A stretch of DNA of 64,000 bases, taken from NCBI GenBank assembly GCA_024036415.1, contig JAMWET010005002.1:438501-502500 (forward strand). The letters run 5' to 3'. This document shows, in pieces, positions 53,895-64,000 of this stretch (position 1 is its first letter; each line of letters starts with the position of its first letter). The notes under the pieces were generated by a model, which worked only from the letters and a program-made list of their open reading frames with translations, did not search any database and was not told where the DNA came from. Source of the stretch: Prochilodus magdalenae (lineage: Eukaryota > Chordata > Actinopteri > Characiformes > Prochilodontidae). The translations under genes were made by a program, and so were the position numbers.

Positions 53895-54427
53895 ATATGA
53901 AACCTGAGGTTCAGTCCAAGACCAAAAACCATTGTCTCGTTTTTGGAGAGATGTTATAAAGTGCTTGTCAGACATATTTAGGGCCAAAGTCCCCTTAAAT
54001 GCCAAACTGTTTTTGCTTGGGATATATCAGAAGACACTGAAACAATACCCAGTACTGGACTTTGGACTTCTTCAGGCCAGGAGGGCCATTGCGCTGTGCT
54101 GGAAGAGCATGGAAGGTCAAACATGTGTATAAAGGAACTCTTAAACTCTGTTGGACTAGAGAGACTAACATACATTATAAGGCGCAAACAAGAAGATTTT
54201 GTCAATCTCTGGGAACCATACATGACAATAATGACGAATGAAAATTACAAATCTCATTTAATGAGAATGTGTAAACTATGAATAATGTGAAAGGTGTGTT
54301 TTTATTTCAACTAATTGAATTGTTTGATGCTGTATTAAAGGGTGGTGATGTATGTGTACATGTACTGTTGTGTTTGTCTGGGGGTGGAGAATAAAAAGGA
54401 CAATAAAGACATTTTTAAAAAAAAAAC
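53895..54427 (+). mobile_element. 5'-truncated L1-type LINE, 3' end
   Basis: 53932-54130 encodes FWRDVIKCLSDIFRAKVPLN and FGLLQARRAIALCWKSMEG, and after a frameshift near 54110 LERLTYIIRRKQEDFVNLWE, the C-terminal region of L1-type ORF2. It ends in an AATAAAGACATTTTT signal and an A-run at 54415-54427, as expected for a retrotransposed copy. Inactive. Confidence 0.85.
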
Positions 54428-54904
54428 ATTGTCTCCATTAGTTTTCTGCAAATTTGGTATTTACGGTGCTGTTTTACTATAAGAGCTAAAGCAGGCTTTG
54501 TAAAAAAGGTGGTACTTCACCACAGTAACAGTAAGACGTGCAGGGACATTTTTCATGCCCGTCGTGGCAGTAGGTTTTGTGCTGTGCTCAGCTGCCTGTT
54601 TTTACCTTGGCTAACTAAGTTATTTCATCTAGGTAGATGTGTTTGCAGTAAATGGACACATGCTTCATAGTGATGATCAGATTTCATGAGTTTTGTGTAT
54701 GTTTCATATTTGGTATCGACTAACAAACTCGTCTCGTACTCTGAGAGGCATGAAAGAGGCTGAAACTGGCATCCTGTTAGTTAGTCTCTTATTCAGATTT
54801 CCTGTTCTGCCCTAAATGGTGTCAGAATTTAACCGCAACACCATTTAAAGTGAAGCACCATTAGAGAACCAGGCGATGCAAACTTGCCTTTCGAAAAAGA
54901 CTGC

Positions 54905-55395
54905 CTTTCTTAGTGTACATTTCCAGCCATGACCAGCTATGGGTTGATGGTTCTGGGTTGAAGTTTCTACAGCAATGGGTGGCAGTGTTGGAGTCACAGT
55001 CTTGCAGTGTTAATAACAAAGAGTTTATCTTTTTGGTGTGTAACCAGACCCACAGTGCAAATGACCACCTGCAGCCCCAGGGCCCACAAGCAGGTCAACC
55101 TGACGCACCCCTGATGGCAGGAGCACAGTACAGGCAGAATGCCATACAGTGCGATGCCATAATTAATCCTCCTGGAATAATCTGTGTGCATGCAGTACAT
55201 TCCCAGGCAGCTTAGCTCGGAGTGAGGTGACTCATCTGAGAAAAGCACAAGACAAGTTTGTGTGTGGAGGCACCATGGTCTGTGCCAAGAGGAACGGTTT
55301 GTTGTCACATGTCCCAAAGGCCTGGTTGCACTCCACCTCCACAAGCTGCATGGGATGGATAATCATAGGACACTATTAGGAACTTTAAATGAATG
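54905..55395. mobile_element. Degenerate Tc1-like transposon fragment, copy D
   Basis: 55255-55385 matches copy B (GTGTGGAGGCACCATGGTCT, GTTTGTTGTCACATGTCCCA, GGACACTATTAGGAAC). The left part resembles another dispersed fish repeat and may be a separate insertion. Borders uncertain. Confidence 0.55.
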
Positions 55396-56439
55396 TGTAT
55401 GTCTGTGTGTCTGACCTGTGATGGGCCGCAGACCTGTCCAGGGTGCTTCCCACTTTCTGAGCCTTAGAGATCCAGAGGAATAAGCAGCTTAGAAGATGAA
55501 TAAATAAAATTCTGAACTTCTTTTTGATGCGTAAAGACGTAGTCTGGAAAACTCGACACCTCTGACTTTTACATGATGCAGGCGACTCACAGCAGCGCAC
55601 CATTTTTTAGCCTGCTTACTTTATGTGCTGATTCAGCAATTTAGGCTTTTACTAGTAGTAGTAAGGCTTACATGGAGCAGCTTCAAACCTTGACTGCACA
55701 GTTACTTTATTCTACTTTATTAAGCAAGAACTATAATATAATAATACATATCTTTAAAAAATGGCAAAACTAAATAAACAAAGTAGCACAGTATTATTTA
55801 CTCAATAATACTATTATGTATTATGTATTATGTACAAATGTACCTGAATAAAGGGCTACAGTACAGATGCTTCCAGGCACGTGTACTGCATAATAGTAGT
55901 AATCAAGGTACATCCTATCAGGCTCAGGTAGAGCCATGATGCTTGTGCTGTAGTGAGATATCCAGGGAATAACAGAAGCGAGTTCAGTGATAGAGGCTGG
56001 ATGTGAAAACAGTCAGGTGAGTCATCATTTACCATATTCTCCACAAGTGGGGGACAAGGAGAACCGTACGTGTGGCATGCACCAAGAGAACAAGCAGTAC
56101 CAGCCTGAAAGCTCCACCCCTAGAGTGAGGTGGTCTGGTTGGTCTGGTGCATTAATAACCCCAGGTGGTTCTGTGAGGGAGGTGGTTCTTTTAGAGGCAT
56201 GGTCTGGAGGGACATCCGGTTCCTGTCACCACCATTGGCATCATTAGGAGCAGGTTTGGTGAGCAGCACCGTGCATGTCTAATCAGTCCTTTCTGCTCCT
56301 CTGTCTGTCAAAGCCAGGCACCACCAGACAGCCTGGCTTTGTGCTGGGCGCTAAGCCTGTCTGTTGCGCTCACTCCACTGTAACAGGGCAGTGGGAGGAG
56401 CTTGGAAGCCCAGCCCACTGGTGCCTAACGTAGTCAACA

Positions 56440-56629
56440 CAGCGGTGTTGTGGCCCCGAGCGCGCACGAGCATGACATCCAAGCGGGGCTGTTATATAAT
56501 AGCGCTCGATTCGACCACGGGAACTAGCCTCGGACTCTGGCCGCTCTGTTAACTTGGTGGCACTGGGTCCACCGCGCCTCTGAACTGTTGCGCCCCTCCG
56601 GCGAAAGCCTCGGCAGGTGACAGCTCGCC
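56440..56629 (+). promoter_or_regulatory. Likely ASPA core promoter and leader
   Basis: A GC-rich block ahead of the ASPA start codon contains a TATA-like element TATATAAT at 56493-56500, 130 bases before the ATG, predicting a transcription start near 56525. The GCCATGA context at the ATG is acceptable for initiation. Confidence 0.5.
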
Positions 56630-59600
56630 ATGAGCTCGCGCGGCGGCGCTTCTTGTTTTCCTCAAGCCGAGCGGGTGGCGATCTTCGGCGGCACGCACGG
56701 CAACGAGATGTCCGGCGTCACGCTGGTTAATATGTGGATGAAGAACCGCGCGGAGATCGAGAGGAACGGAGTGACCACCAGGGCGTTCATAACCAACCCC
56801 AGAGCCGTGGAGAAGTGCTCGAGGTATATCGACACGGACCTGAACAGAGCCTTCACACCGGAAAACCTCAGGTAAACACAGACTGGCGGCTAGTTTTACA
56901 CAGCGCTGCTTGAGCCTGCTTTAAATCCTCTTAAGTCTTGTTTTCCTCGGTTTGAAACAGCGCTGCTGAAGGCGGAGGGGGCGCTGTTCGCGATGAGACG
57001 GGGTCAGAGGGGATCAGAGTACTTCACACTCTTGCAAAACTTCGCTGCTTGTCAAAGGAAGCTCCTACTAGCACAGCCAACGTGGAGCTGCAGCTTCGAT
57101 AACAGCAGAGTAACAGCAGGGCAGCTGCACAGCTGATCCACTGGCGTGACATTTAGAGTCGAGAAACGTGAGTGAAACGTGACCCGGATTACTGGACGTG
57201 ACGCTGTGCAGCTGAGAACAAACATGCTGCGCTGTATTTATAGTAGGCTACATTAAACATAGCACTGTATTTATCAGTCCTTTACAGCTTCCTGACAATA
57301 TCATGTAGATGTAGTAATGGCCTCAGGCTCCTGCAGATGGCGCTGCACGAGGATGATGGGTCTATAAGTACCTGCATGGTGTGAGTGACCGGATACATAG
57401 ATTGAGAGGAGGTGGTACAGTGCAGTGAATGTCTCGTTCCATGTGTGGAAATTGGCTCCAGAGCGGATGTTAATGATTGGCTAAAGGGAGTGACTGCATT
57501 TGGGTGTGCCAAAGACCATAGTGTGAAGGAAGTAGCTGAATCTGCAGGTGTATGGAAGCATACAGTCATACAGGTCTACCAGCAGTGGCTAAAACCCCAG
57601 CGTACAGGGAATTCTCCTCAGAAGTGTGCCAGGAAGGCATCCACCAAATCTGGCTTAAACGCACAATTGTTTGATGTAAGAGAGTCTGAACACTGATGCG
57701 GCCTACATCCGGAAACTTGTCCAGTCCATGACAAATCCAGTCACAGCTGTTATTAGTGCTTGTGGTGGTATTACATGCTATTAGGTACGTTTCAGTCACA
57801 GGTGACTTATTTTTGTCCGATGTGCAGTATAAGTACAGGGGTTGGACAATGAAACTGAAACACCTGTCATTTTAGTGTGGGAGGTCTCATGGCTAAATTG
57901 GACCAGCCTGGTGGCCAATCTTCATTAACTGCACATTGCACCAGTAAGAGCAGAGTGTGAAGGTTCAGTTAGCAGGTAAGAGCACAGTTCTGCTCAAAAT
58001 ACTGCAATGCACACAACATTATGGGTGACATACCAGAGTTCAAAAGAGGACAAATTGTTGGTGCACGTCTTGCTGGCGCATCTGTGACCAAGACAGCAAG
58101 TCTTTGTGATTATCAAGAGCCATGGTATCCAGGCTAATGTCAGCATACCACCAAGAAGGACGAACCTCCACCAGCATCACGTAGTGACCTGGCCACTATC
58201 CTGCAAGAAGAATGGCTTAAACTCCCTCTGACCACTGTGCAGGACTTGTATATGTCATTCCCAAGACGAACTGACGCTGTATCGGCCGCAAAAGGAGGCC
58301 CTACACCATACTAATAAATGATTGTGGTCTAAAACCAGGTTTCAGTTTCATTGTCCAACCCCTGTACATTAGGTAATATATATATTAGGTGCTCCTCCTT
58401 GCTTCTACACTCATTGTCTGTTTTATCAGCTGCCATATAGGAGCACTTTGTAGTTCTAAAAATAGAGACTGTAGTCCATCTGATTCTCTGCATGCATTGT
58501 TACCCTATTTTTCAAGGTCAGGACCACCACAAAGGAGGAATTTATGTGGGTGGTGGATTTTTCTCAACACTGCAGCAACCTTGACGTGGCGGCTGTGTTA
58601 ATGTTCTGCTGTAGTGTTTAAACACTGTGTCCACTCACTGTCCACTCTATTAAACACTCCTGCCTTTCTGCTCCACCCTAGATGTACAGTCAGAGATGGA
58701 AACTGATCTGCTGCTGCACAGATTGTGTTGGTCATGCTCTAGTATTTGTGAGTGCCCCCAGGGCGCTGCCCACAGGACGCTGCCCATAGGACGCTGTTGG
58801 CGGTTGACGAGTTTTGGTTGGTGGACGATTTGTAGTCCAGCTGTGACATTAAAGTGTCCATGTCTGGTCCACTCCCTGGGCCAACATGCCACAAAGATTC
58901 CAAGGTCACGTCACTGAACATGAATTTAGATGTAGATCATCTCTGTGTTCACCAGCCAAACTCTCAATTAGGCGCAGTTGAAGCAAACAATGCACACAAT
59001 TAGCGTTTTATTGTCTGACTGGGCTTCGAGTGCAGCTTTGATGCTTTCCATTTGAAAAGGCAAAATTATGTACTCACCATTCATCTGCAGAGTGCAGTGT
59101 CTTTGAAAGCTGGGTGATAGTGATGAATTGAGGAAACCGCACTGTGGAAGAATACAGTTCACCTCCTCAGCAATGGAGTACAATCCAGCCTATACAGGGC
59201 ACATGTGTAAAGGTGTATGCTGAAAGGGCATTTGTTTTTGCTGATTTACATAAGGACAAAGCATCGGCCGCGTGCCCTGTTTCAGGCTTGTTCATCCATG
59301 CAGCTGTTTGTTTATTAATTTATTAGGAGAAAAATACAGATGATAAATGTACGGTGGATTTACAGCTACACCTTTCAGAGAGAGAGAGTTGACCAGTTAG
59401 CCATATTTGCAGCAATTCATCAAACACATTTACTCATTTAGGGGGTCTGCTGATTGATCTTCCTGTAACCTACAGCAGATCCCCAAAATTTAGTCAGCAC
59501 AGAGAACAGCAGCGTTCCAGTGTACCACCACTATGGCAGCCTTCACAGCGAGACCTACAGAGATTTATTACTGGTGACCCCTAAACACTCACCCCTGCAG

Positions 59601-62600
59601 ACTCTATGGAAGAGTTGGCTGCACAATAACAACCAGCAGCACAGCAGGATAAACACTGGCTAGTTTAAATATTAGTCACTCTCAAAAATCAGCTTTTAGC
59701 CACAGTTCACTGGAAAGCTGAAGTTACTACTGGAGTACTACAGGACCTACTGGCTAACTCAGTCACTTTAAATTTTTAGTTTTTAGCCACTTGTTCTAGT
59801 TTTAGATGGCCTGTAACTGTTTTTACTGAGTTTATAATAATTTCTTTTATCATTTTCAATATATGTTAGTCTTTTATTGTTTCTACTTTTATTTTTTTTA
59901 TTTTTATTTTTTACTTTTATTTATTTTATGTAAAACATTTTTTTGTTAAAGTATTCTTTTTTTCCCCTATATATATATATATATATATATAGATTGTTAA
60001 TGTAAATGTATAGAGGTGAAGGTAGAACATCATTTAATTCATAAAGATATCCACATCAGATCAGCACATTCTTGGTGTATTTTGGGGTTTACTGCATGTT
60101 AAGTGATTCACACATTGATGCATTTGTTCTTGCACACATCTTAGTTTTTCACGTCGGATACAGACAGTACGTTTAGTGCTGCTCTGGACAGCTAACCGGC
60201 ACAATCACAGATATGATATGGATATAGGAGCTACTGAGAGCAGTCTGTGCAACCTAGACTACTCTACTTCTAAAGATTATGAGTAAAGGTTGAGTAGTAA
60301 GGATGTAACGGCTAATTTAATTATGAGATTTTGACATGGTCTCAAAACACGTGCATTTGATAACAAGCTACAGAAGTCTCTAAAACTCGGCTCTCTGGCT
60401 GACTTGGTCAGTTTAAACTTTTAGTTTCTTTAGACAGCCTGTAACTGTTTTCTACTTTTTAAAATGTATTATTAAATTTATTTATTTTTAAAAATGTCCT
60501 GCTCCAGTCAATAAACATGTTCAGATCTGTAAACATATTCTACCTGACTTTCAGAATGGGTATAGGGTACAACCAGTTCAGTGATAGGGCAGAGCCGCTG
60601 TCATTCAAAGAATAGGCACAGCAACATCTGAGGCAACTTGTGAGTGAGCTGACCTTTCCAAAGCAAACTGGGCTCATTAGGAGGCGGAGCTTAAAGACAC
60701 AGGAGCTCCAATAGAGCATTTCAGACAGCGGGTGAATACAGATGTACATGAGAATGAGAAGTATGGTGTTTTAGGGAAAGTGAAGTATGTAAATCTATCC
60801 TGGTAGACCCCCAAAAAATATGATCACGGATATGAGCATGATGAGCCTGATGCCCTCTAACATTGCTCATCTTTCCACAGCACACCCACTGAAGATGGGC
60901 TACCATACGAAGTTCAGAGAGCCAAGGAAATTAATCAGATCTTTGGGCCCAAGGGCAGCCCAGACGCCTATGATGTCATCTTTGACCTCCACAATACCAC
61001 ATCCAACATGGGCTCCACCCTCATCCTGGAGAGCTCTACAGACCACTTCAACCTTCAGATGGTGCATTACATCAAAGTAAGAGCTTCATCAGCTGAAGAT
61101 GTGTGTGTAAAGTGTATGTGCAGATATGAGCCTGTGGCTGGTGAAGGACAGTTTTTCCTCTGGTGTTATTTGAAGCTTGTTTTACTGAATAATTAACCTG
61201 TACATGGTCATGATCTTAACTTGATGTAGTTCTTTTTATGTATTTACACCGATTGGTAATGCGGAGTAAGCACTGTCGGTACAGAAATCTTTAATTTAGA
61301 TAGATTTTCTCATCAGATCAGCACCTTCCTGGTGTATTTTGGGGTTTACTGCATGCTAAGTGATTCACACATTGATACATTTGTTGACTCACTTGTGCTG
61401 ATCTCGGTTTTTCATATCAGTTACAGACGGTACTAGTTCTATATAGAATTATAAGCTACCGAGGGCAGTCTGTACAGCTTTCATTACTCAGTGTCTAAAG
61501 ACTATGGATAAAGGTGGAGTAGTACGGATGGTACAGCTAGTTTGATCATGAGAGTTGGTCACGGTCTCTGTACATGTGTATTTGTTAATAAGCCTATTTT
61601 GACCACAACAGCAGACGCATCAAATATACACATTTGTGCATTTATGTTTATGCCACCCCCCCCCCCCACTTTAACCCCCTTTAAATGCTTAAGTGGCCCC
61701 TCGAGGAATTGCTCCTCAGAAGGTTTTCTATTACAGTCAACTACAACAGACATATCACTTTAGACAGTATCACTTCAGACAATTCAGCATCTATGAAGTT
61801 ATGTTTATTCCCCAACCCCCCTTTAAGTGCCTAAGTGCTCCCTTGAGGAACTGCTCTTGAGAAGCTTTACTGTTTATTGCCTTCTCCCTTTATATACACA
61901 CATTGTCAAAAGAGAATAGCTGCACCCAGAAGGAAGTGTGGGATTGCAGTACTATTGAGAAAGAAGATGAAGGTTACCAGAATCAATAAATGATGATACA
62001 TTTAGACTGATATGGGGAATATTTACTGTGCTACACATACAGAAGTAGTGTCTCTCAGAATGGCTTCAGGCCACCATGTTTGCTAACGGAACATGCCAGA
62101 TGTCTCAGCATTGAGTTGAAGAGGTTCCTAATGGTGTCCTGTGATAATCCATCCCATGGAGCTTAAATACTCTCACACAGTTCCTGCAGATTTTGTGGTG
62201 GGAGTGACACCAGGCCTTCGATACATTGTGACAACAAACTGTTTCATCCTGGTACTGACCACGCACGGATTCGTTGCAGTTTTTAGTGATGTTGACGTGG
62301 TGTTAGGGACAGTTGTCGTAACCGGCTGCAAGCATGTGTTCCTGCTTTGTGCAGCCGCCCTCCACTAGTGCTGGCACTAACAGGATGACTTGCTGAATAT
62401 CTGCCATCATGGTTGTTGGGTCAGTCAGGTACAGTGATAAGCCCACTCTTGCTTACGGCACATGTGCGACTGAGCGTGAAACTTGATTCATATGCATGTC
62501 TCTGTCAAACCTACCCATCATATCCATCTTTTGTTTCCTTCTGGGCACTATTTGTGCAGCAATTGACAATAAGTGTATATACTGTATATAGGATAAAGTC

Positions 62601-63883
62601 CATGTTTATTCTCTGGCCTGGGTGCAAATCCTATGTTATCCTTTTTGCATGGTTAGCAAAAATGGACTTACTAAAGGTGCTGGAAAAGTTCTGAAAATGT
62701 TTATGCATGTCTCAGACTAGTCTACATACTTGAGCACACCCAGGAAATCATTCATATTAGTACCCTCAAAGTAGTAGAACAGGTTGTGATGAAATATTCA
62801 GCTTGCGGCAGTTATTAAAATCAGGTCAGGAAAAACACGTTACAGAAGCAAGTCAGTTGCACCTAAACTGTGGGAAACATTCTGAAGGAACCCTTTAAGT
62901 CTGCCTGTCTTTGTACATTAAGGGTGGTACAGCACATGTATGATGGAGGGTTGTATAAATGGTGCAGTCCTTCCATGAGTCCAACTTAAATTGTCTTCAC
63001 AATACAATTTCACCCCTACCGAACCGAGCACCTCACTGGCAGCCCATTCAGACAAGTTAGTCACCTACTGCTTCAGCACATGCATGCTAACTTGGGTCAC
63101 AATGAAACATGTATCAGTTCATAGAGTCAGAAGCTTTCTGTGTGCTCCTGGGCTTCCTATATACCATATAGAGCTGTAAAATCAGGGTAAGGCTTCCTTT
63201 ATTGCTGAACGCACTGTGATGCAATGTGCACAGGCTCATTCAGAGTGCAGTTTTTGGCCTTGTTTCAGCTTAACGTAGCAATAATATGCAACAACATCAT
63301 TGAGAAAACACAATATTAATGTAGAACAGCAGATTTTTAAAATTTTTATTAGTCTTAAATGTTTAATAACATTGCTAATAACCTACAAGTGTCCAGATCT
63401 CACCAGCAGGCCCTAACTTTTCTAATTTAAGAATAGCCTTTAGTTTGGATTGTAGTTCATGTAATTACTGAGTCATAAACCCTAGGCTGCAAGCCTGGCC
63501 TTATCGGTTTATCATGGTGCTCTCAGTTTGTAATTACAGAATGTAATTAAAGAGCAGCTTGTGCACATACTTATCATAGTAATAATCACTTAAACTGCAC
63601 CTCAGGCATCTAATACCCTGTAATTCCCAGTCGCTGTATTTGTTATTGTGTTATAATGGGCATGTTGTCTGTTTATGTGTCCCAGTATTCTTATAATGTT
63701 TGTTATGTGGTTTGTATAGCAGAGGCCAGTGGGATTAGTGCAGTGTCACTTTACAGGGTCACCTGTGTGTGTGTATGTGTTCTGTCCAGAAAGCCATGGC
63801 TCCAGAGAGCTGCATGGTACTGCTGAATGAGCACCCTCATCTCAAGTATTCGACTAGCCGCTCTGTGGCCAAACACCCCATAG
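56630..63883 (+). CDS. aspa: Aspartoacylase, exons 1-3 (partial, continues past the window)
   Basis: Exons 56630-56871, 60881-61076 and 63790-63883 have good GT/AG borders and join in phase to about 177 residues of an enzyme of roughly 310. ASPA is a cytosolic zinc carboxypeptidase-like hydrolase that cleaves N-acetyl-L-aspartate to aspartate and acetate, important for myelin lipid supply in the vertebrate brain. Residues matching known active-site positions are all present: zinc ligands H23 and E26 in GGTHGNE and H118 in [11 protein letters not shown]; substrate residues R65, N72 and R73 in RYIDTDLNR; numbering is two higher than in human. Exon 3 encodes [18 protein letters not shown], equal to the human segment that contributes the tyrosine and arginine near the substrate. 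The catalytic glutamate region and C-terminal domain lie outside the window. Intron 1 is 4 kb and filled with transposons. Confidence 0.96.
57310..57830 (+). mobile_element. Tc1-like transposon fragment in ASPA intron 1
   Basis: 57430-57640 encodes a helix-turn-helix like that of Tc1 transposases ([20 protein letters not shown] followed by QWLK). The right end GTTTCAGTCACAGGTGACTT...TTTTTGTCC pairs with the fragment in 41738-42000. The catalytic part is missing. It abuts the next element at 57836. Confidence 0.65.
57836..58364 (+). mobile_element. Internally deleted Tc1-like element, copy 2 (529 bases)
   Basis: Same terminal inverted repeats as 51358-51864, with TA on both sides (57834-57835 and 58365-58366). 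A start codon at 58021 opens [20 protein letters not shown], the start of a Tc1-like transposase, which then jumps across the deletion to the 3' part (complement of CTCCTTTTGCAGCCAATACA). Confidence 0.93.
58395..58915 (+). repeat. Dispersed repeat (ACTGCAGTGACACTGAC family), copy 3
   Basis: Longest of the three copies. It contains GGTCAGGACCACCACAAAGG, AACACTGCAGCAACCTTGAC, the ACTCACTGTCCACTC block and the right part with GGGCGCTGCCCACAGGACGC. Located in ASPA intron 1. No coding capacity. Confidence 0.8.
58920..60049. other. ASPA intron 1, unclassified sequence
   Basis: AT-rich with a short (TA)n at 59968-59992. 59748-59828 resembles 60398-60455 (CTGGCT.ACT..GTCA then GCCTGTAACTGTTTT), a small local duplication. 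No exon seen. Confidence 0.5.
60050..60366 (+). repeat. Direct repeat left of ASPA exon 2
   Basis: Similar along its length to 61312-61596 in the same orientation; both carry TTGGGGTTTACTGCATG, GTGATTCACACATTGAT, GGCAGTCTGT-like and GGTGGAGTAGTA-like motifs in the same order. Confidence 0.8.
60630..60835 (+). repeat. Dispersed repeat, copy C
   Basis: Distant copy of 4894-5178 and 6476-6734, recognised by GAGGCGGAGCTTAAAGACAC, GAGCATTTCAGACAG and GGGTGAATACAGATGTA. It stops about 45 bases before ASPA exon 2. Confidence 0.65.
61312..61596 (+). repeat. Direct repeat right of ASPA exon 2
   Basis: Partner of 60050-60366, about 1.25 kb away, with exon 2 (60881-61076) between the two. Confidence 0.8.
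61905..62575 (-). mobile_element. Degenerate Tc1-like transposon, copy C
   Basis: Begins GAATAGCTGCACCCAGAAGG and ends near 62560 with the complement TTTCCTTCTGGGCACTATTT; the interior matches copies A and B in minus orientation (GGTTCCTAATGGTGTCCTGT, CACAGTTCCTGCAG). It lies in ASPA intron 2 and is heavily mutated. Confidence 0.8.
62576..63789. other. ASPA intron 2, right part
   Basis: Unclassified AT-rich intron sequence up to the acceptor TCTGTCCAG at 63781-63789. No further exon seen. Confidence 0.6.
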
Positions 63884-64000
63884 GTGAGTACAAAGTCCGG
63901 ATATATTCAGCTCTTCAAATTCCTTAACCCGCTGACTCGGCCACCTCAGTCAACTAGTTAACCTACAGGAGGTTAACCTTTAAAAACTTAAAGCTTTTTA
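63884..64000 (+). other. ASPA intron 3, cut by the window edge
   Basis: Starts with the donor GTGAGTAC; the remaining ASPA exons, which encode the rest of the enzyme, are beyond the window. Confidence 0.8.

Overview
This window is a stretch of vertebrate nuclear DNA, almost certainly from a teleost fish. The genes have many short exons with GT/AG introns, base composition is AT-rich outside promoters, microsatellites are frequent, and there are many SINE, Tc1-like and LINE fragments. The SINE and dispersed-repeat types resemble those I know from otophysan fishes (characins, catfishes), so that group is my best guess; this is inference, not proof.

Layout. Positions 1-18,224 hold no exon I can recognise, only repeats and simple sequence. 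18,225-18,451 (+) is the last coding exon of an LHFPL-family tetraspan gene, best matched to LHFPL7/TMEM211; its other exons were not found. 21,032-24,727 (-) is SPATA22, a meiotic recombination factor, with a complete 374-residue reading frame over seven coding exons and a CpG-rich likely promoter near 26.5-26.8 kb. 28,457-33,603 (-) is the orthologue of human C11orf54, a zinc-binding ester hydrolase, complete over eight exons (319 residues) with its three histidine ligands conserved. 36,295-45,493 (+) is a five-exon gene for a 1,367-residue acidic/lysine-rich protein. Short colinear blocks and its head-to-head position beside C11orf54 suggest it is fish TAF1D (RNA polymerase I SL1/TIF-IB subunit) carrying a very large C-terminal extension of about 14 degenerate repeats, each ending in a lysine block. 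About 46-56.6 kb is transposon-rich DNA without a gene. 56,630-63,883 (+) is the first half of aspartoacylase (ASPA), three exons, with the rest beyond the window.

Gene order. SPATA22(-) and ASPA(+) are divergent neighbours in mammals, and C11orf54 and TAF1D are another divergent mammalian pair on a different chromosome. Here the second pair sits nested inside the first. The genes do not form a pathway; the arrangement is informative about chromosome history.

The most notable observations are the repeat-expanded TAF1D-like protein, the nested divergent pairs, a duplicated piece of its exon 2 that lies in the intron as a dead pseudo-exon with a GT-to-AT donor change, a SINE ending next to a splice donor of C11orf54, direct repeats flanking ASPA exon 2, and two oppositely oriented copies of one internally deleted Tc1-like element.
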